Shown here one piece after another: positions 1 through 7,364 of a DNA stretch of 18,368 nt. This DNA is from Cyanobacteria bacterium UBA11153. GTDB taxonomy: Bacteria; Cyanobacteriota; Cyanobacteriia; Cyanobacteriales; Coleofasciculaceae. The stretch spans positions 1 through 18,368 of the forward strand of contig DOIX01000280.1 in NCBI GenBank assembly GCA_003511885.1. Direction: 5' to 3'. Position numbers and translations under genes: made by a program. Each line of letters opens with the position of its first letter. Position 1 is the stretch's first letter. Below the pieces are notes generated by a model. The model was not told the origin of the DNA. It did no database searches and saw nothing but the letters and a program-made list of their open reading frames with translations.

Positions 1-61
1 GAGAGGGTTTGATGACTTTTTCCCTAACTTGAAAATATCCGGTTTAAATGCGCAGCAGCTT

Positions 62-1042
62 ATGAATATAACAACTGAATCAGGATCCGCGATCGCAGTT
101 ATCGATAGAATGCCAGTTATCCAGACATTAGAATTACAGAAAATCTACCGTACTGGATTTTGGCTAAATCAAAAAATCGAATCGCTCAAAAGCTTCTCCC
201 TCACCGTCTATCAAGGAGAAACATTTGGTTTACTCGGACCAAATGGTGCAGGAAAAACTACACTATTAAAAACATTATTAGGAATCGTTAGCCCCACTAG
301 TGGGCGCGGGTGGTTATTGGGTAAACCCCTTGGAGATACATTTGTTAAGGAAAAAATTGGCTATTTGCCAGAAAATGCCTATTTTTACGATTATCTAACG
401 GGATGGGAATTTTTGGAATTAGTGGCTGGCTTATTCCAAATTCCTACTAGCGTGCAGCGCCAACGGATCCCGCAGTTATTGGAATTAGTTGGATTATCTC
501 AAGCAACCGGGCGCAAAAAACAACTGCGACAGTATTCCAAAGGGATGCTTCAGCGAATCGGTTTAGCACAGGCATTAATTAACGATCCAGAATTAGTATT
601 TCTCGATGAACCCATGTCAGGATTAGATCCGATGGGGCGTTACCAAATGCGGGAAATTATCCTATCACTGCAAGAGCAAGGGAAGACAATTTTCTTCAAC
701 AGTCATATTTTATCAGATGTAGAGCAGATTTGCGATCGCATTGCCATCTTAGCTGAGGGCGAATTAATCTGTATGGGTTCCCTGGATCAACTTTTGGGTA
801 AGGCTAACCGCTATCAGGTGAGGGGCAAAGGTGGTAATATAGATATCCTCAATCGTTGGATCGAAAATTTAGCCTTTGATGAAGATTTATGGCACGGTCA
901 ATTAAAAGGCGAACCTCAAGAATTTCTTGGTAGTTTGAGGTTAATGGGGGCACAGCTAATTAGTATTAATCTGGCGCGGCTTTCTTTAGAGGAATTTTTT
1001 ATGAATCAGTTACATAGAAGGGGAATTAAGTCTAGTCATTAG
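62..1042 (+). CDS. ABC-2 type transporter ATP-binding protein
   Basis: This is the cytoplasmic ATPase subunit of an ABC exporter of the CcmA/NatA-like group, which energises a separate ABC-2 permease; the substrate is unknown. Numbering from the ATG at 62 (326 aa), I see Walker A GPNGAGKT (59-66), a Q-loop region reading GYLPEN (100-105) with Glu where many families have Gln, the signature SKGMLQR (159-165), Walker B LVFLDEP (178-184), the D-loop SGLD (186-189) and the switch His in NSH (215). The roughly 90 C-terminal residues form the accessory domain usual in this group. The frame is open back to a TTG at 29; ATGs at 62 and 110 are both plausible and none has a clear Shine-Dalgarno, so the start is uncertain. 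No permease follows; it may lie left of the window. The stop codon falls in a heptamer repeat. Confidence 0.9.
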   Translation: MNITTESGSAIAVIDRMPVIQTLELQKIYRTGFWLNQKIESLKSFSLTVYQGETFGLLGPNGAGKTTLLKTLLGIVSPTSGRGWLLGKPLGDTFVKEKIGYLPENAYFYDYLTGWEFLELVAGLFQIPTSVQRQRIPQLLELVGLSQATGRKKQLRQYSKGMLQRIGLAQALINDPELVFLDEPMSGLDPMGRYQMREIILSLQEQGKTIFFNSHILSDVEQICDRIAILAEGELICMGSLDQLLGKANRYQVRGKGGNIDILNRWIENLAFDEDLWHGQLKGEPQEFLGSLRLMGAQLISINLARLSLEEFFMNQLHRRGIKSSH

Positions 1043-1061
1043 TTATTGGTGATTGGTCAAT
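1034..1061. repeat. Heptamer short tandem repeat
   Basis: Four 7-bp units of the pattern (A/G)GT(C/T/G)A(T/A)T in a row: AGTCATT, AGTTATT, GGTGATT, GGTCAAT. The TAG stop of the ABC ATPase gene (1040-1042) spans the first two units. It resembles the short tandemly repeated repetitive sequences known in cyanobacteria. Confidence 0.7.
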
Positions 1062-1076
1062 TATTTGGGTTGACAA

Positions 1077-1406
1077 CTAAGCTGTTTTTTGATAAACAAC
1101 ATTAATTTTGGCATCAGATTTTTCTTGATGTTTATTTGTGACTATTATTTCTATACCTTGTCCTAATCTTATCAAACAAAACAACAAGGATTCCATAGTA
1201 AAATCCTTGAGAATACCGTTAGTTAAATTAGTCATTTTTTCAGCTTCCAAACCTAATATTTGTTCGGCTTCATTCGGTGTAATTTGCTTTTGTTCTAAAA
1301 TATCAGCAATCAGAGACGCTAATTTAACCTTGGCTAGTTTTTCTTCGGCATTAAGAAATCCTAAGTCTTCAAAGATATTGCCGGAACTGATGGTATAATC
1401 TAACAT
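1077..1406 (-). CDS. higA: HigA-like antitoxin, HTH transcriptional regulator
   Basis: A 109-aa protein whose residues 27-90 read as an XRE-type helix-turn-helix of the HTH_37 kind, with the pattern LASLIADILEQKQITPNEAE followed by a recognition-helix region and LLFCLIRLGQGIEI. Proteins of this family are antitoxins that bind the Gp49/HigB toxin and repress their own operon. The gene lies 9 bp downstream of the toxin gene on the same strand. A strong Shine-Dalgarno (GGAGGA, complement of 1411-1416) overlaps the last base pairs of the toxin gene, including its stop codon, which suggests translational coupling or strong antitoxin output. The C-terminal 20 residues are polar and may be flexible. 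The family assignment is by pattern recognition and the partner gene supports it. Confidence 0.8.
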   Translation of the reverse strand: MLDYTISSGNIFEDLGFLNAEEKLAKVKLASLIADILEQKQITPNEAEQILGLEAEKMTNLTNGILKDFTMESLLFCLIRLGQGIEIIVTNKHQEKSDAKINVVYQKTA

Positions 1407-1415
1407 AATTTCCTC

Positions 1416-1784
1416 CTATAATGATTTATCTTGTCTAAATTGGGATATTTGTGTTGCTATTTGTAATCGTTGGCGAATTAAATCAATAGTTTGTTGAGGA
1501 GTTTTAAGACCCTTGGGTGATTTCTTCTTGAAAGCGTGGAGAACATACACTGCGTCATCAATTTTTATAGCATAAACGGTGCGGTAAGTGTCAGTTTGAT
1601 AATTATTACGAATTTCAAATACTCCATTAAATCCCTTTAATGGTTTTACTTTCGGGTGAGTTTGATTAACTTGAATGCGATAGAGAATGTATCCAATTTC
1701 ATCAATAACTTCTTCGGGAAATTCTAATAGTTCTTCTTTAGCAGAGTTTATCCAAATAACGGTTTTGATACCTTCATTAGTCAT
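1416..1784 (-). CDS. higB: HigB-like toxin (phage Gp49-like, RelE superfamily)
   Basis: A 122-aa basic protein resembling phage-derived Gp49-like/HigB toxins, which in studied systems are ribosome-dependent mRNA endonucleases. Typical elements are the helix EELLEFPEEVIDEIGYILYRIQ (about 17-38), the PLKGF.GVFEIR segment (48-59), the YRTVYAIKIDDAVYVLHAFKKKSPKG core (67-92) with its basic residues, and a C-terminal helix. The length is normal for the family. It is the first gene of a two-gene operon with the HigA-like antitoxin, toxin first as is usual for higBA. The Shine-Dalgarno is weak (TAGG just upstream), unlike the strong one of the antitoxin. A 15-bp palindrome sits 3 bp upstream of the start codon. 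Confidence 0.8.
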   Translation of the reverse strand: MTNEGIKTVIWINSAKEELLEFPEEVIDEIGYILYRIQVNQTHPKVKPLKGFNGVFEIRNNYQTDTYRTVYAIKIDDAVYVLHAFKKKSPKGLKTPQQTIDLIRQRLQIATQISQFRQDKSL

Positions 1785-1787
1785 AAC

Positions 1788-1802
1788 CTATTTAATAAAT
1801 AG
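1788..1802. promoter_or_regulatory. Palindrome before higBA, possible operator
   Basis: CTATTTA, one A, TAAATAG: two perfect 7-bp arms, with two further matching bases outside a mismatch. It lies 3 bp upstream of the toxin start. HigA-type antitoxins repress their own operons by binding such palindromes, so an autoregulatory site is plausible. It is AT-rich, so chance is not excluded. Confidence 0.4.
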
Positions 1803-2080
1803 TTTTACCTAGCTGAAAAAGAAAACCCTGTAAGTGGGTGGGCGCAATATATTTCTATCGTAATAATAGCATAAGTAAACAATAGTTAATTGATCGAGAT
1901 CTCAGATCTGGTACGGATTCAATATGATATACTCCCTCAATACAGGTTGTCACCCCATCAGGGTTATTGGTCATTGGTATATTCAATTGATTTTAAGTAG
2001 GAGTTTAAGTTGGGTGCTAGGTTATCAATAACGGGTTTGAGGGTATGAATTTGTTCATTTGTGCAAAAACTCAATAATGC
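1803..2080. other. Gene-free spacer between higBA and cheB
   Basis: This divergent spacer must hold the promoters for higBA (-) and cheB (+). I see no convincing consensus promoter, only short AT-rich TATAAT-like stretches, and one short heptamer array at 1962-1982 (GGTTATT, GGTCATT, GGTATAT). Open frames here are 10 codons or so. Confidence 0.5.
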
Positions 2081-2122
2081 CCAATGACTAATCACCAATG
2101 ACTAATCACCAATGACTAATCC
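2081..2122. repeat. Six heptamers spanning the cheB start codon
   Basis: Units CCAATGA and CTAATCA alternate: CCAATGA, CTAATCA, CCAATGA, CTAATCA, CCAATGA, CTAATCC. The cheB ATG (2112-2114) is inside the fifth unit. Each CCAATGA contains an ATG; the first two (2084, 2098) read only MTNHQ before a TGA that overlaps the next ATG. Confidence 0.8.
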
Positions 2123-2696
2123 AGCCTTTGATATCGTAGCCATGGCAGCCTCGGCGGGAGGTTTGACAGCTTTGACTCAGGTGCTATCGACGCTACCTGG
2201 GAATTTTCCGGCAACCATCGTGGTAGTGCAACACTTAGATCCCCGACATCGCTCCCTGATGGCTGATATTCTCAGTCGCCGTACTCCGCTGCGAGTCAAG
2301 CAGGCTCAAGAGGGAGAATCTCTGATTTCTGGTACAGTTTACATTGCCCCACCCAACCGTCACTTACTGGTCAACTCAGATGGTACACTTTCATTGAGTC
2401 AATCAGAATTAGTCCATTTTCTCCGTCCTTCTGCTGACTTATTGTTTGAGTCTGTTGCTGCTAGTTATAAAGAAAGGGCAATAGCTGTAGTTTTGACTGG
2501 CACAGGTACTGACGGTGCAATGGGTGTTGAAGCCATCAAAAAAATGGGGGGTACAGTAATTGTGCAGGATCAAAAAACCGCTGAATTTTCTGGAATGCCC
2601 TCGGCTGCAATCAAGACTGGCAATGTCGATTTTATCTTGCAACTCGAAGAAATTTCACCTTCATTAGTAACTTTAATAATGACCAATGACCAATGA
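2112..2696 (+). CDS. cheB: Stand-alone CheB methylesterase domain protein
   Basis: A 194-aa protein consisting only of the CheB catalytic domain, which hydrolyses glutamyl methyl esters on chemoreceptors. The catalytic triad is visible: Ser14 in AASAGG, His41 in VVVQHLDP and Asp134 in TGTGTDGAMG, with spacings of 27 and 93 that fit classical CheB. RPSADLLF (105-112) and SGMPSAA (160-166) are also typical. There is no N-terminal receiver domain, as in CheB parts of CheB-CheR fusions, so control by phosphorylation through a fused receiver is absent. The start is set by the domain beginning immediately after residue 7; no Shine-Dalgarno is visible because the region is heptamer repeat. The last residues (MTNDQ) are also encoded by repeat. 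The CheR-PAS gene follows after 80 bp, and the two probably act together. Confidence 0.9.
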   Translation: MTNPAFDIVAMAASAGGLTALTQVLSTLPGNFPATIVVVQHLDPRHRSLMADILSRRTPLRVKQAQEGESLISGTVYIAPPNRHLLVNSDGTLSLSQSELVHFLRPSADLLFESVAASYKERAIAVVLTGTGTDGAMGVEAIKKMGGTVIVQDQKTAEFSGMPSAAIKTGNVDFILQLEEISPSLVTLIMTNDQ

Positions 2697-2703
2697 CTAA
2701 TCC
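2683..2703. repeat. Heptamers spanning the cheB stop codon
   Basis: CCAATGA, CCAATGA, CTAATCC: the same unit types as at the start of cheB, with the cheB TGA (2694-2696) within them. Confidence 0.7.
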
Positions 2704-2776
2704 ATCTGTTACCCAATCCGTTGCTAAATACGCTTTAAAACTAGCATTAATATAACTAATAAAATCTATTAAGATT

Positions 2777-4675
2777 ATGGTAACATCATCCAAAGATCCA
2801 GCCTTTGAAGCTCTTCTCACTTATCTGAGACAAAGCCGAGGCTTTGATTTTACTGGCTATAAAAGATCTACTTTGATGCGTCGGGTACACAAGCGGATGC
2901 AGACTTTGGGATTGGAGGAATTTAGCGATTACTTGGATTATCTGGAAGTCTATCCAGAGGAATTCAATTCCCTCTTCAATACGATCCTGATTAATGTGAC
3001 TGCTTTTTTTCGAGATCTAATAGCATGGGATCATCTGAGAAATCAAGTACTACCCAGCCTAATTTCTAGTAAAAATCCTAAAGATCCACTCCGAATTTGG
3101 AGTGCTGGTTGTGCTTCTGGTGAAGAAGCTTATACTCTGGCTATCTTAATGGCAGAAAATTTGGGACCAGAACAATTTCGGCAGCGGGTAAAAATCTATG
3201 CTACGGATGTGGATCAAGAAGCACTAAATCTGGCACGACAGGCGACTTATTCTAGCAAAGATATCGAAGAAGTTCCCGAATTACTACGGAATAAATATTT
3301 TGAGTCAACGGGAAATGGTCGTTTTGTCTTCCGTCATGACTTGCGTCGTTCAGTGATATTTGGTCGCCATGATTTACTCCAAGATGCGCCAATTTCTCGC
3401 CTGGATTTATTAGTATGTCGCAACACCTTGATGTATTTTAATGCTGAGGCACAGGGGCGAGTACTAGCGAGATTTCATTTTGCTCTTAATGATACAGGTT
3501 ATCTTTTTTTAGGCAAGGCAGAAATGCTATTAACCCACACGAATCTGTTTAATCCAATTGACTTGAGATACCGAATTTTTACTAAGGTATCACCTACTAA
3601 TATACGCGATCGCTTATTAGTCTTAGCTCAAGCTGGAGATGAGGAGGCTAGCAACCGTTTGTCACGAAACATTCGCCTACGGGAAGCCGCATTCGATACG
3701 GCACCAATGGCTCAAATAGTTATCGATCTTAATGGTAATTTGGTGTTAGCGAATGAACAGGCACGAATTTTGTTTAACCTATCAATTAGAGATTTAGGTC
3801 GCCCTTTTCATGAGTTGGAACTTTCTTATCGTCCTGTGGAATTACGCTCCCTAATTGAACGGGCTTATGCGGATCGTCGTCCAGTCCAACTGAGCAATGT
3901 AGAGCGCTATTTACCTGATGCGACTATACAATACCTCGATTTGAAAATATTACCACTTCAGGATAATGGGAATAACTTTTTGGGAGTCAGTATTAGTTTT
4001 ACAGATATTACTCGTTATACTCAAATTCAAGAGGAGTTGCAACACTCTCGACAGGAGTTGGAAACTACTAGCGAAGAGTTACAGTCAACTAATGAAGAAT
4101 TGGAAACTACTAATGAAGAATTGCAATCAACTAATGAAGAATTAGAAACTACTAACGAAGAATTGCAGTCCACCAATGAAGAATTGGAAACCATGAATGA
4201 GGAATTGCAATCAACTAATGAGGAATTACAAACGATTAATAATGAATTAAGCGATCGCACAACTGAGTTAAATCGCAGCAATACCTTCCTCCGCTCTATT
4301 CTCGGCAGTTTACAAACTGGCGTGGTGGTGATCGATACAAATTTTAATATCTTGATTTGGAATTATCGAGTTGAGGATTTATGGGGGTTGCGAACCGATG
4401 AAGTATTGGGAAATTCTCTGTTTGGTTTGGACATTGGTTTACCTGTGGATCAATTGCGAGTACCTCTTCGGGAAGTATTATCAGGAAGATCTCACCTTCA
4501 GCAACTAGTTTTAGAAGCAACTAATCGTCGGGGTCGCACGATCCAATGTTATATTACCTGTACCCCCTTAAGAGGTTCAGAGATCGAGGGAGCAATTTTG
4601 ATGATGACAGATACAGATACCAGCGAGCGTATAAATTTAGGTGGGGACAATGATATATTCCGCTCGGAAGATTAA
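2777..4675 (+). CDS. cheR: CheR methyltransferase fused to PAS, coiled coil and PAS
   Basis: A 632-aa soluble protein that should transfer methyl groups from S-adenosylmethionine to glutamates of a signalling protein. Domains in order: CheR N-terminal helical domain (about 8-85, ending in NVTAFFRD 73-80); SAM-binding methyltransferase (about 100-270) with SAGCASGEEAYT (109-120), the acidic ATDVD (142-146) and CRNTLMYF (214-221); PAS (about 300-415); a coiled coil of eight heptads EEL(Q/E)(S/T)TN-like (433-488); a second PAS (about 500-615). Family members usually go on into a histidine kinase, often with CheB in front; here CheB is the preceding gene and no kinase domain follows, the protein ending about 15 residues after the second PAS. 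The PAS domains may sense redox state, light or a ligand, which cannot be told. The start lacks a strong Shine-Dalgarno. Confidence 0.9.
   Translation: MVTSSKDPAFEALLTYLRQSRGFDFTGYKRSTLMRRVHKRMQTLGLEEFSDYLDYLEVYPEEFNSLFNTILINVTAFFRDLIAWDHLRNQVLPSLISSKNPKDPLRIWSAGCASGEEAYTLAILMAENLGPEQFRQRVKIYATDVDQEALNLARQATYSSKDIEEVPELLRNKYFESTGNGRFVFRHDLRRSVIFGRHDLLQDAPISRLDLLVCRNTLMYFNAEAQGRVLARFHFALNDTGYLFLGKAEMLLTHTNLFNPIDLRYRIFTKVSPTNIRDRLLVLAQAGDEEASNRLSRNIRLREAAFDTAPMAQIVIDLNGNLVLANEQARILFNLSIRDLGRPFHELELSYRPVELRSLIERAYADRRPVQLSNVERYLPDATIQYLDLKILPLQDNGNNFLGVSISFTDITRYTQIQEELQHSRQELETTSEELQSTNEELETTNEELQSTNEELETTNEELQSTNEELETMNEELQSTNEELQTINNELSDRTTELNRSNTFLRSILGSLQTGVVVIDTNFNILIWNYRVEDLWGLRTDEVLGNSLFGLDIGLPVDQLRVPLREVLSGRSHLQQLVLEATNRRGRTIQCYITCTPLRGSEIEGAILMMTDTDTSERINLGGDNDIFRSED
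4073..4240 (+). repeat. Coding tandem repeat, eight 21-bp units
   Basis: Eight units of seven codons each encode EELQSTN / EELETTN in alternation, giving a 42-bp higher-order unit. Neighbouring units are highly similar at DNA level too. The motif is known from the linker of CheR-PAS proteins; the DNA similarity suggests copy number could change by slippage. Confidence 0.85.
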
Positions 4676-4762
4676 AGGTTATCAGTCACCTGTTTACAGT
4701 TAAAAGCAATCTGAATTATCTCAAACAGAAAGTTTTTTATTCATTCATTTGCTGGAAAATTG

Positions 4763-4791
4763 TTGACAATAAAACCTGTAAGTGCTATAAT
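4763..4791 (+). promoter_or_regulatory. Perfect sigma70 promoter for the hybrid kinase gene
   Basis: TTGACA (4763-4768), a 17-bp spacer, TATAAT (4786-4791), with an extended -10 TG at 4783-4784. The predicted transcription start near 4798 falls in the following 9-bp repeat, giving a 5' leader of about 215 nt before the ATG at 5014. Confidence 0.75.
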
Positions 4792-4863
4792 AAAAATAAT
4801 AAAAATAATAAAAATAATAAAAATAATAAAAATAATAAAAATAATAAAAATAATAAAAATAAT
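4792..4863. repeat. (AAAAATAAT)8 tandem repeat
   Basis: Eight exact copies of AAAAATAAT, 72 bp. The last five bases of a further copy form part of the -10 box just upstream. The rest of the 329-bp cheR-kinase spacer holds only the promoter, a duplicated 10-mer and a small leader frame. Confidence 0.95.
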
Positions 4864-4920
4864 ATGAAAAAACTTAAATAAAAAAAAGATCGTACTTACT
4901 ACCCTAAATAAGGAGAAATT

Positions 4921-4989
4921 TTGATCGGGTTTGATCGGGTATTCATTTCTTTTCATAGATATAGCAATGAAAACCCAATAATAAAATAG
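4921..4989 (+). other. Possible 22-codon leader frame before the kinase gene
   Basis: AAGGAG (4910-4915) stands 5 bp before a TTG that opens a 22-codon frame ending in TAG at 4987-4989. It is in the same frame as the kinase gene, 24 bp upstream of its ATG. The frame begins in an exact tandem duplication of TTGATCGGGT (4921-4940). No recognisable peptide; it could be chance or the remains of a longer N-terminus. Confidence 0.25.
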
Positions 4990-5013
4990 AAACAGGATCG
5001 GGAGTTGTGTATT

Positions 5014-7107
5014 ATGCAAATAAAATCCTTAGATACACTGATTGAAAATGCGCAGCAGCGGATAAAATTTCTGGAGGATCAATCCAGAAAAGAAGGGAAA
5101 TCTGGCATAGATAGACGAGAAAAAATCAAGACATTACTGAAAGAAGCTTTAATTGAATTATCAATATCCCTGGAAGAACTCCAGGTATGTGCAGAAGAAT
5201 TAAATCAGCAAAATGCAGAATTGCTCTCAACACAACAAATTCTAGACAGTGAACGTCATCGGTATCAAGACTTATTTAATTTTGCCCCTGATGGCTATAT
5301 TGTTACCACGGTAACTGGTATCATCCGAGAAGCCAATATAGCAGCAGCTCAATTCTTACATGTCCGTCAGTCTTACTTAATTGGTAAACCTCTCTCAGTT
5401 TTTATCCATCCTGAAGATCGGAAAGAATTCCGTCAAATTTCCCATCAACTGCTGCATAAAGATCAGATCCGAGACAAAATATTCCGGATGATCTATAATT
5501 TGAGAAATAGTGAATTTCCTGCTGAATTAACAGCAGCAGCTATCCGGGATCTCACTGGAAATCTAGTGAAGATCCGGTGGTTATTTCGAAATATTCGGGA
5601 TCGCCAACAATTTGAGAAAAAAATCCGGGAACAAGCTGCGTTATTGGATATTACATCTGATGCTATTTTCGTGCGCAGACTGGATCGTACTATCTCCTTC
5701 TGGAATCGGGGGGCAGTCAATCTGTATGGTTGGACAGTTGCAGAAGCTTTGGGTAAGAAAGCAAATGAACTTTTGGGGGATAATTCCTCGGAGATGGAAA
5801 AAATTATCAATATTACTCTGATCGAAGGAAAATGGCACGGTGAATTGCATCAACGAACTAAAATAGGTAAAGAGGTAATTGTTGAAGCAAAATGGACACT
5901 AGTACGAAGCCAAACTGGATTGCCCCAAGCTATTTTGATAGTCCATACAGACATTACCGATAAAAAACTACTAGAAAAGCAATTTTTACGTGCCCAACGC
6001 CTGGAATCTATTGGCACTATGGCGAGTGGAATAGCCCACGATTTAAACAATGTTTTCACGCCAATCATAGGGCTGTCGCAACTATTAAAAATTAAATTCC
6101 CTCATCTCAATCGAAGTAATCAGGAATACCTGAATATTATGGAAAGCAACGCCAAACGTGGGGCGGCTTTAATCAAACAAGTACTATCCTTTGCTAAGGG
6201 TATAAGTGGCAAACACCAACCCGTGCAAATTAAGCATCTCATCGGGGAAGTTGCACAGGTAATCCGCAGCACTTTTCCCAAAAATATTGCCATTGAAGTT
6301 GATATACCAGAAGATTTGTGGCAGATTTCTGGCGATATTACCCAATTGCATCAGGTATTGATGAACCTCTGTATCAACGCCCGTGATGCTATGATCCAAG
6401 GTGGAATTCTCCATATTTCTTGCCAAAATCTTTCCCTGGATAGAGCTAATAACTGGATTGCAGGTAATCTGGTGACAGGTGCTTATGTCAAAATCGCTAT
6501 TGCAGATACGGGGACAGGTATTCCCCCCAAAATTATCGATCGCATATTCGATCCCTTTTTCACTACTAAAGAGCAGGGTAAGGGTACAGGATTGGGGCTG
6601 TCAACAGTCATTGGTATCCTCAAAAGCCATCGAGGATTTATTGATGTATTAACTGAAGTTGATAAAGGTAGCGAATTTCAGGTATTTTTACCAGCAGATG
6701 AAATAACTATCAAGCAATCTATAGAAAATCTGCAATTACCTTCTGGAAACGGAGAATTAATTTTAATTGTTGATGATGAAGAACTAATTTTACGGACAAC
6801 TAGTGTTATACTGGAAACTTATAACTATCGAGTCCTCACTGCTAATGACGGAATTGAAGCGATTTACCTCTATCGCCAACACTACCAGGAAATCCACCTA
6901 GTTTTGCTTGATATGATGATGCCCACTATGACTGGAGAAACGATTATTCAGATGTTGCAAAACCTTAATTCTAAAGTTAAAATCCTCGCCATGAGTGGAC
7001 TAGAAACGATGGATAAATTGGCGATAGATTTAGGTGCTAACGGTTTTTTAGTAAAGCCATACGCAGCGGAAGATTTATTGATTAAATTGTCGGAATTGAT
7101 TAACTAG
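5014..7107 (+). CDS. Hybrid sensor histidine kinase (PAS-PAS-HisKA-HATPase-REC)
   Basis: A 697-aa soluble hybrid kinase; no membrane segment is seen. Order: N-terminal coiled coil (about 5-85, with SLEELQVCAEELNQQNAEL), PAS 1 (about 85-195, FNFAPDGYIV...), PAS 2 (about 205-320), HisKA with phospho-His342 in GIAHDLNN, N-box Asn451/Asn455 (LMNLCINARDAM), G1 DTGTGIPP (498-505), F-box IFDPFFTTK, G2 GTGLGL (524-529), then a receiver domain with Asp587/Asp588, phospho-Asp633 in LLDMMMP, Ser661 and Lys681 in VKPY. All key residues are present, so it should be active. The frame opens with TTG at 5005, but GGGAG (5000-5004) abuts that codon and is well placed 9 bp before the ATG at 5014, which I prefer. 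It is transcribed from its own consensus promoter. The final output protein is not in the window. Confidence 0.93.
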   Translation: MQIKSLDTLIENAQQRIKFLEDQSRKEGKSGIDRREKIKTLLKEALIELSISLEELQVCAEELNQQNAELLSTQQILDSERHRYQDLFNFAPDGYIVTTVTGIIREANIAAAQFLHVRQSYLIGKPLSVFIHPEDRKEFRQISHQLLHKDQIRDKIFRMIYNLRNSEFPAELTAAAIRDLTGNLVKIRWLFRNIRDRQQFEKKIREQAALLDITSDAIFVRRLDRTISFWNRGAVNLYGWTVAEALGKKANELLGDNSSEMEKIINITLIEGKWHGELHQRTKIGKEVIVEAKWTLVRSQTGLPQAILIVHTDITDKKLLEKQFLRAQRLESIGTMASGIAHDLNNVFTPIIGLSQLLKIKFPHLNRSNQEYLNIMESNAKRGAALIKQVLSFAKGISGKHQPVQIKHLIGEVAQVIRSTFPKNIAIEVDIPEDLWQISGDITQLHQVLMNLCINARDAMIQGGILHISCQNLSLDRANNWIAGNLVTGAYVKIAIADTGTGIPPKIIDRIFDPFFTTKEQGKGTGLGLSTVIGILKSHRGFIDVLTEVDKGSEFQVFLPADEITIKQSIENLQLPSGNGELILIVDDEELILRTTSVILETYNYRVLTANDGIEAIYLYRQHYQEIHLVLLDMMMPTMTGETIIQMLQNLNSKVKILAMSGLETMDKLAIDLGANGFLVKPYAAEDLLIKLSELIN

Positions 7108-7202
7108 GGATTGCTATTTGAGTAAATCAAACGGCAAAATTATCCCATTTTCCAGACAACAATATATCAGTCTGGCTCTTTTTCAAGTCAAGGGAAAACA
7201 CC

Positions 7203-7249
7203 GTTGGCGAAGCGCGAAGCCCATACACCTAACTCCCAACTCCCAACTC
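7203..7249. repeat. Palindromic GC-rich fragment and heptamers before ndbB
   Basis: GTTGGCGAAGCGCGAAGCC (7204-7222) resembles the dispersed GCGAAGC-rich repeats of cyanobacteria, a second copy of which lies near 12721. It is followed by heptamers CTAACTC, CCAACTC, CCAACTC (7229-7249). The rest of the 257-bp spacer shows no gene. Confidence 0.55.
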
Positions 7250-7364
7250 ATGTCTCGCCAGATGGAGCGAGGGATGTCTCCCAGAGAAAGTATCGCTAAT
7301 CTTCCCGCTAGAATAAAGAAAGTTCCCCTAGTAAAATATCCGCCATTTATTAACCCATTCAACC

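Noticed and set aside
2697..2776. Frameshifted CheB-CheR fusion
   Set aside because: The 80-bp spacer contains no coding-like sequence joining the two and both genes have complete domains, so they are treated as separate genes.
4027..4281. Minus-strand 84-codon frame of repeated NSSLV type
   Set aside because: It is the shadow of the CheR heptad repeat.
4741..5019. Minus-strand 92-codon frame with a long FII repeat
   Set aside because: The peptide is simply the translation of the AAAAATAAT tandem repeat in the promoter region.
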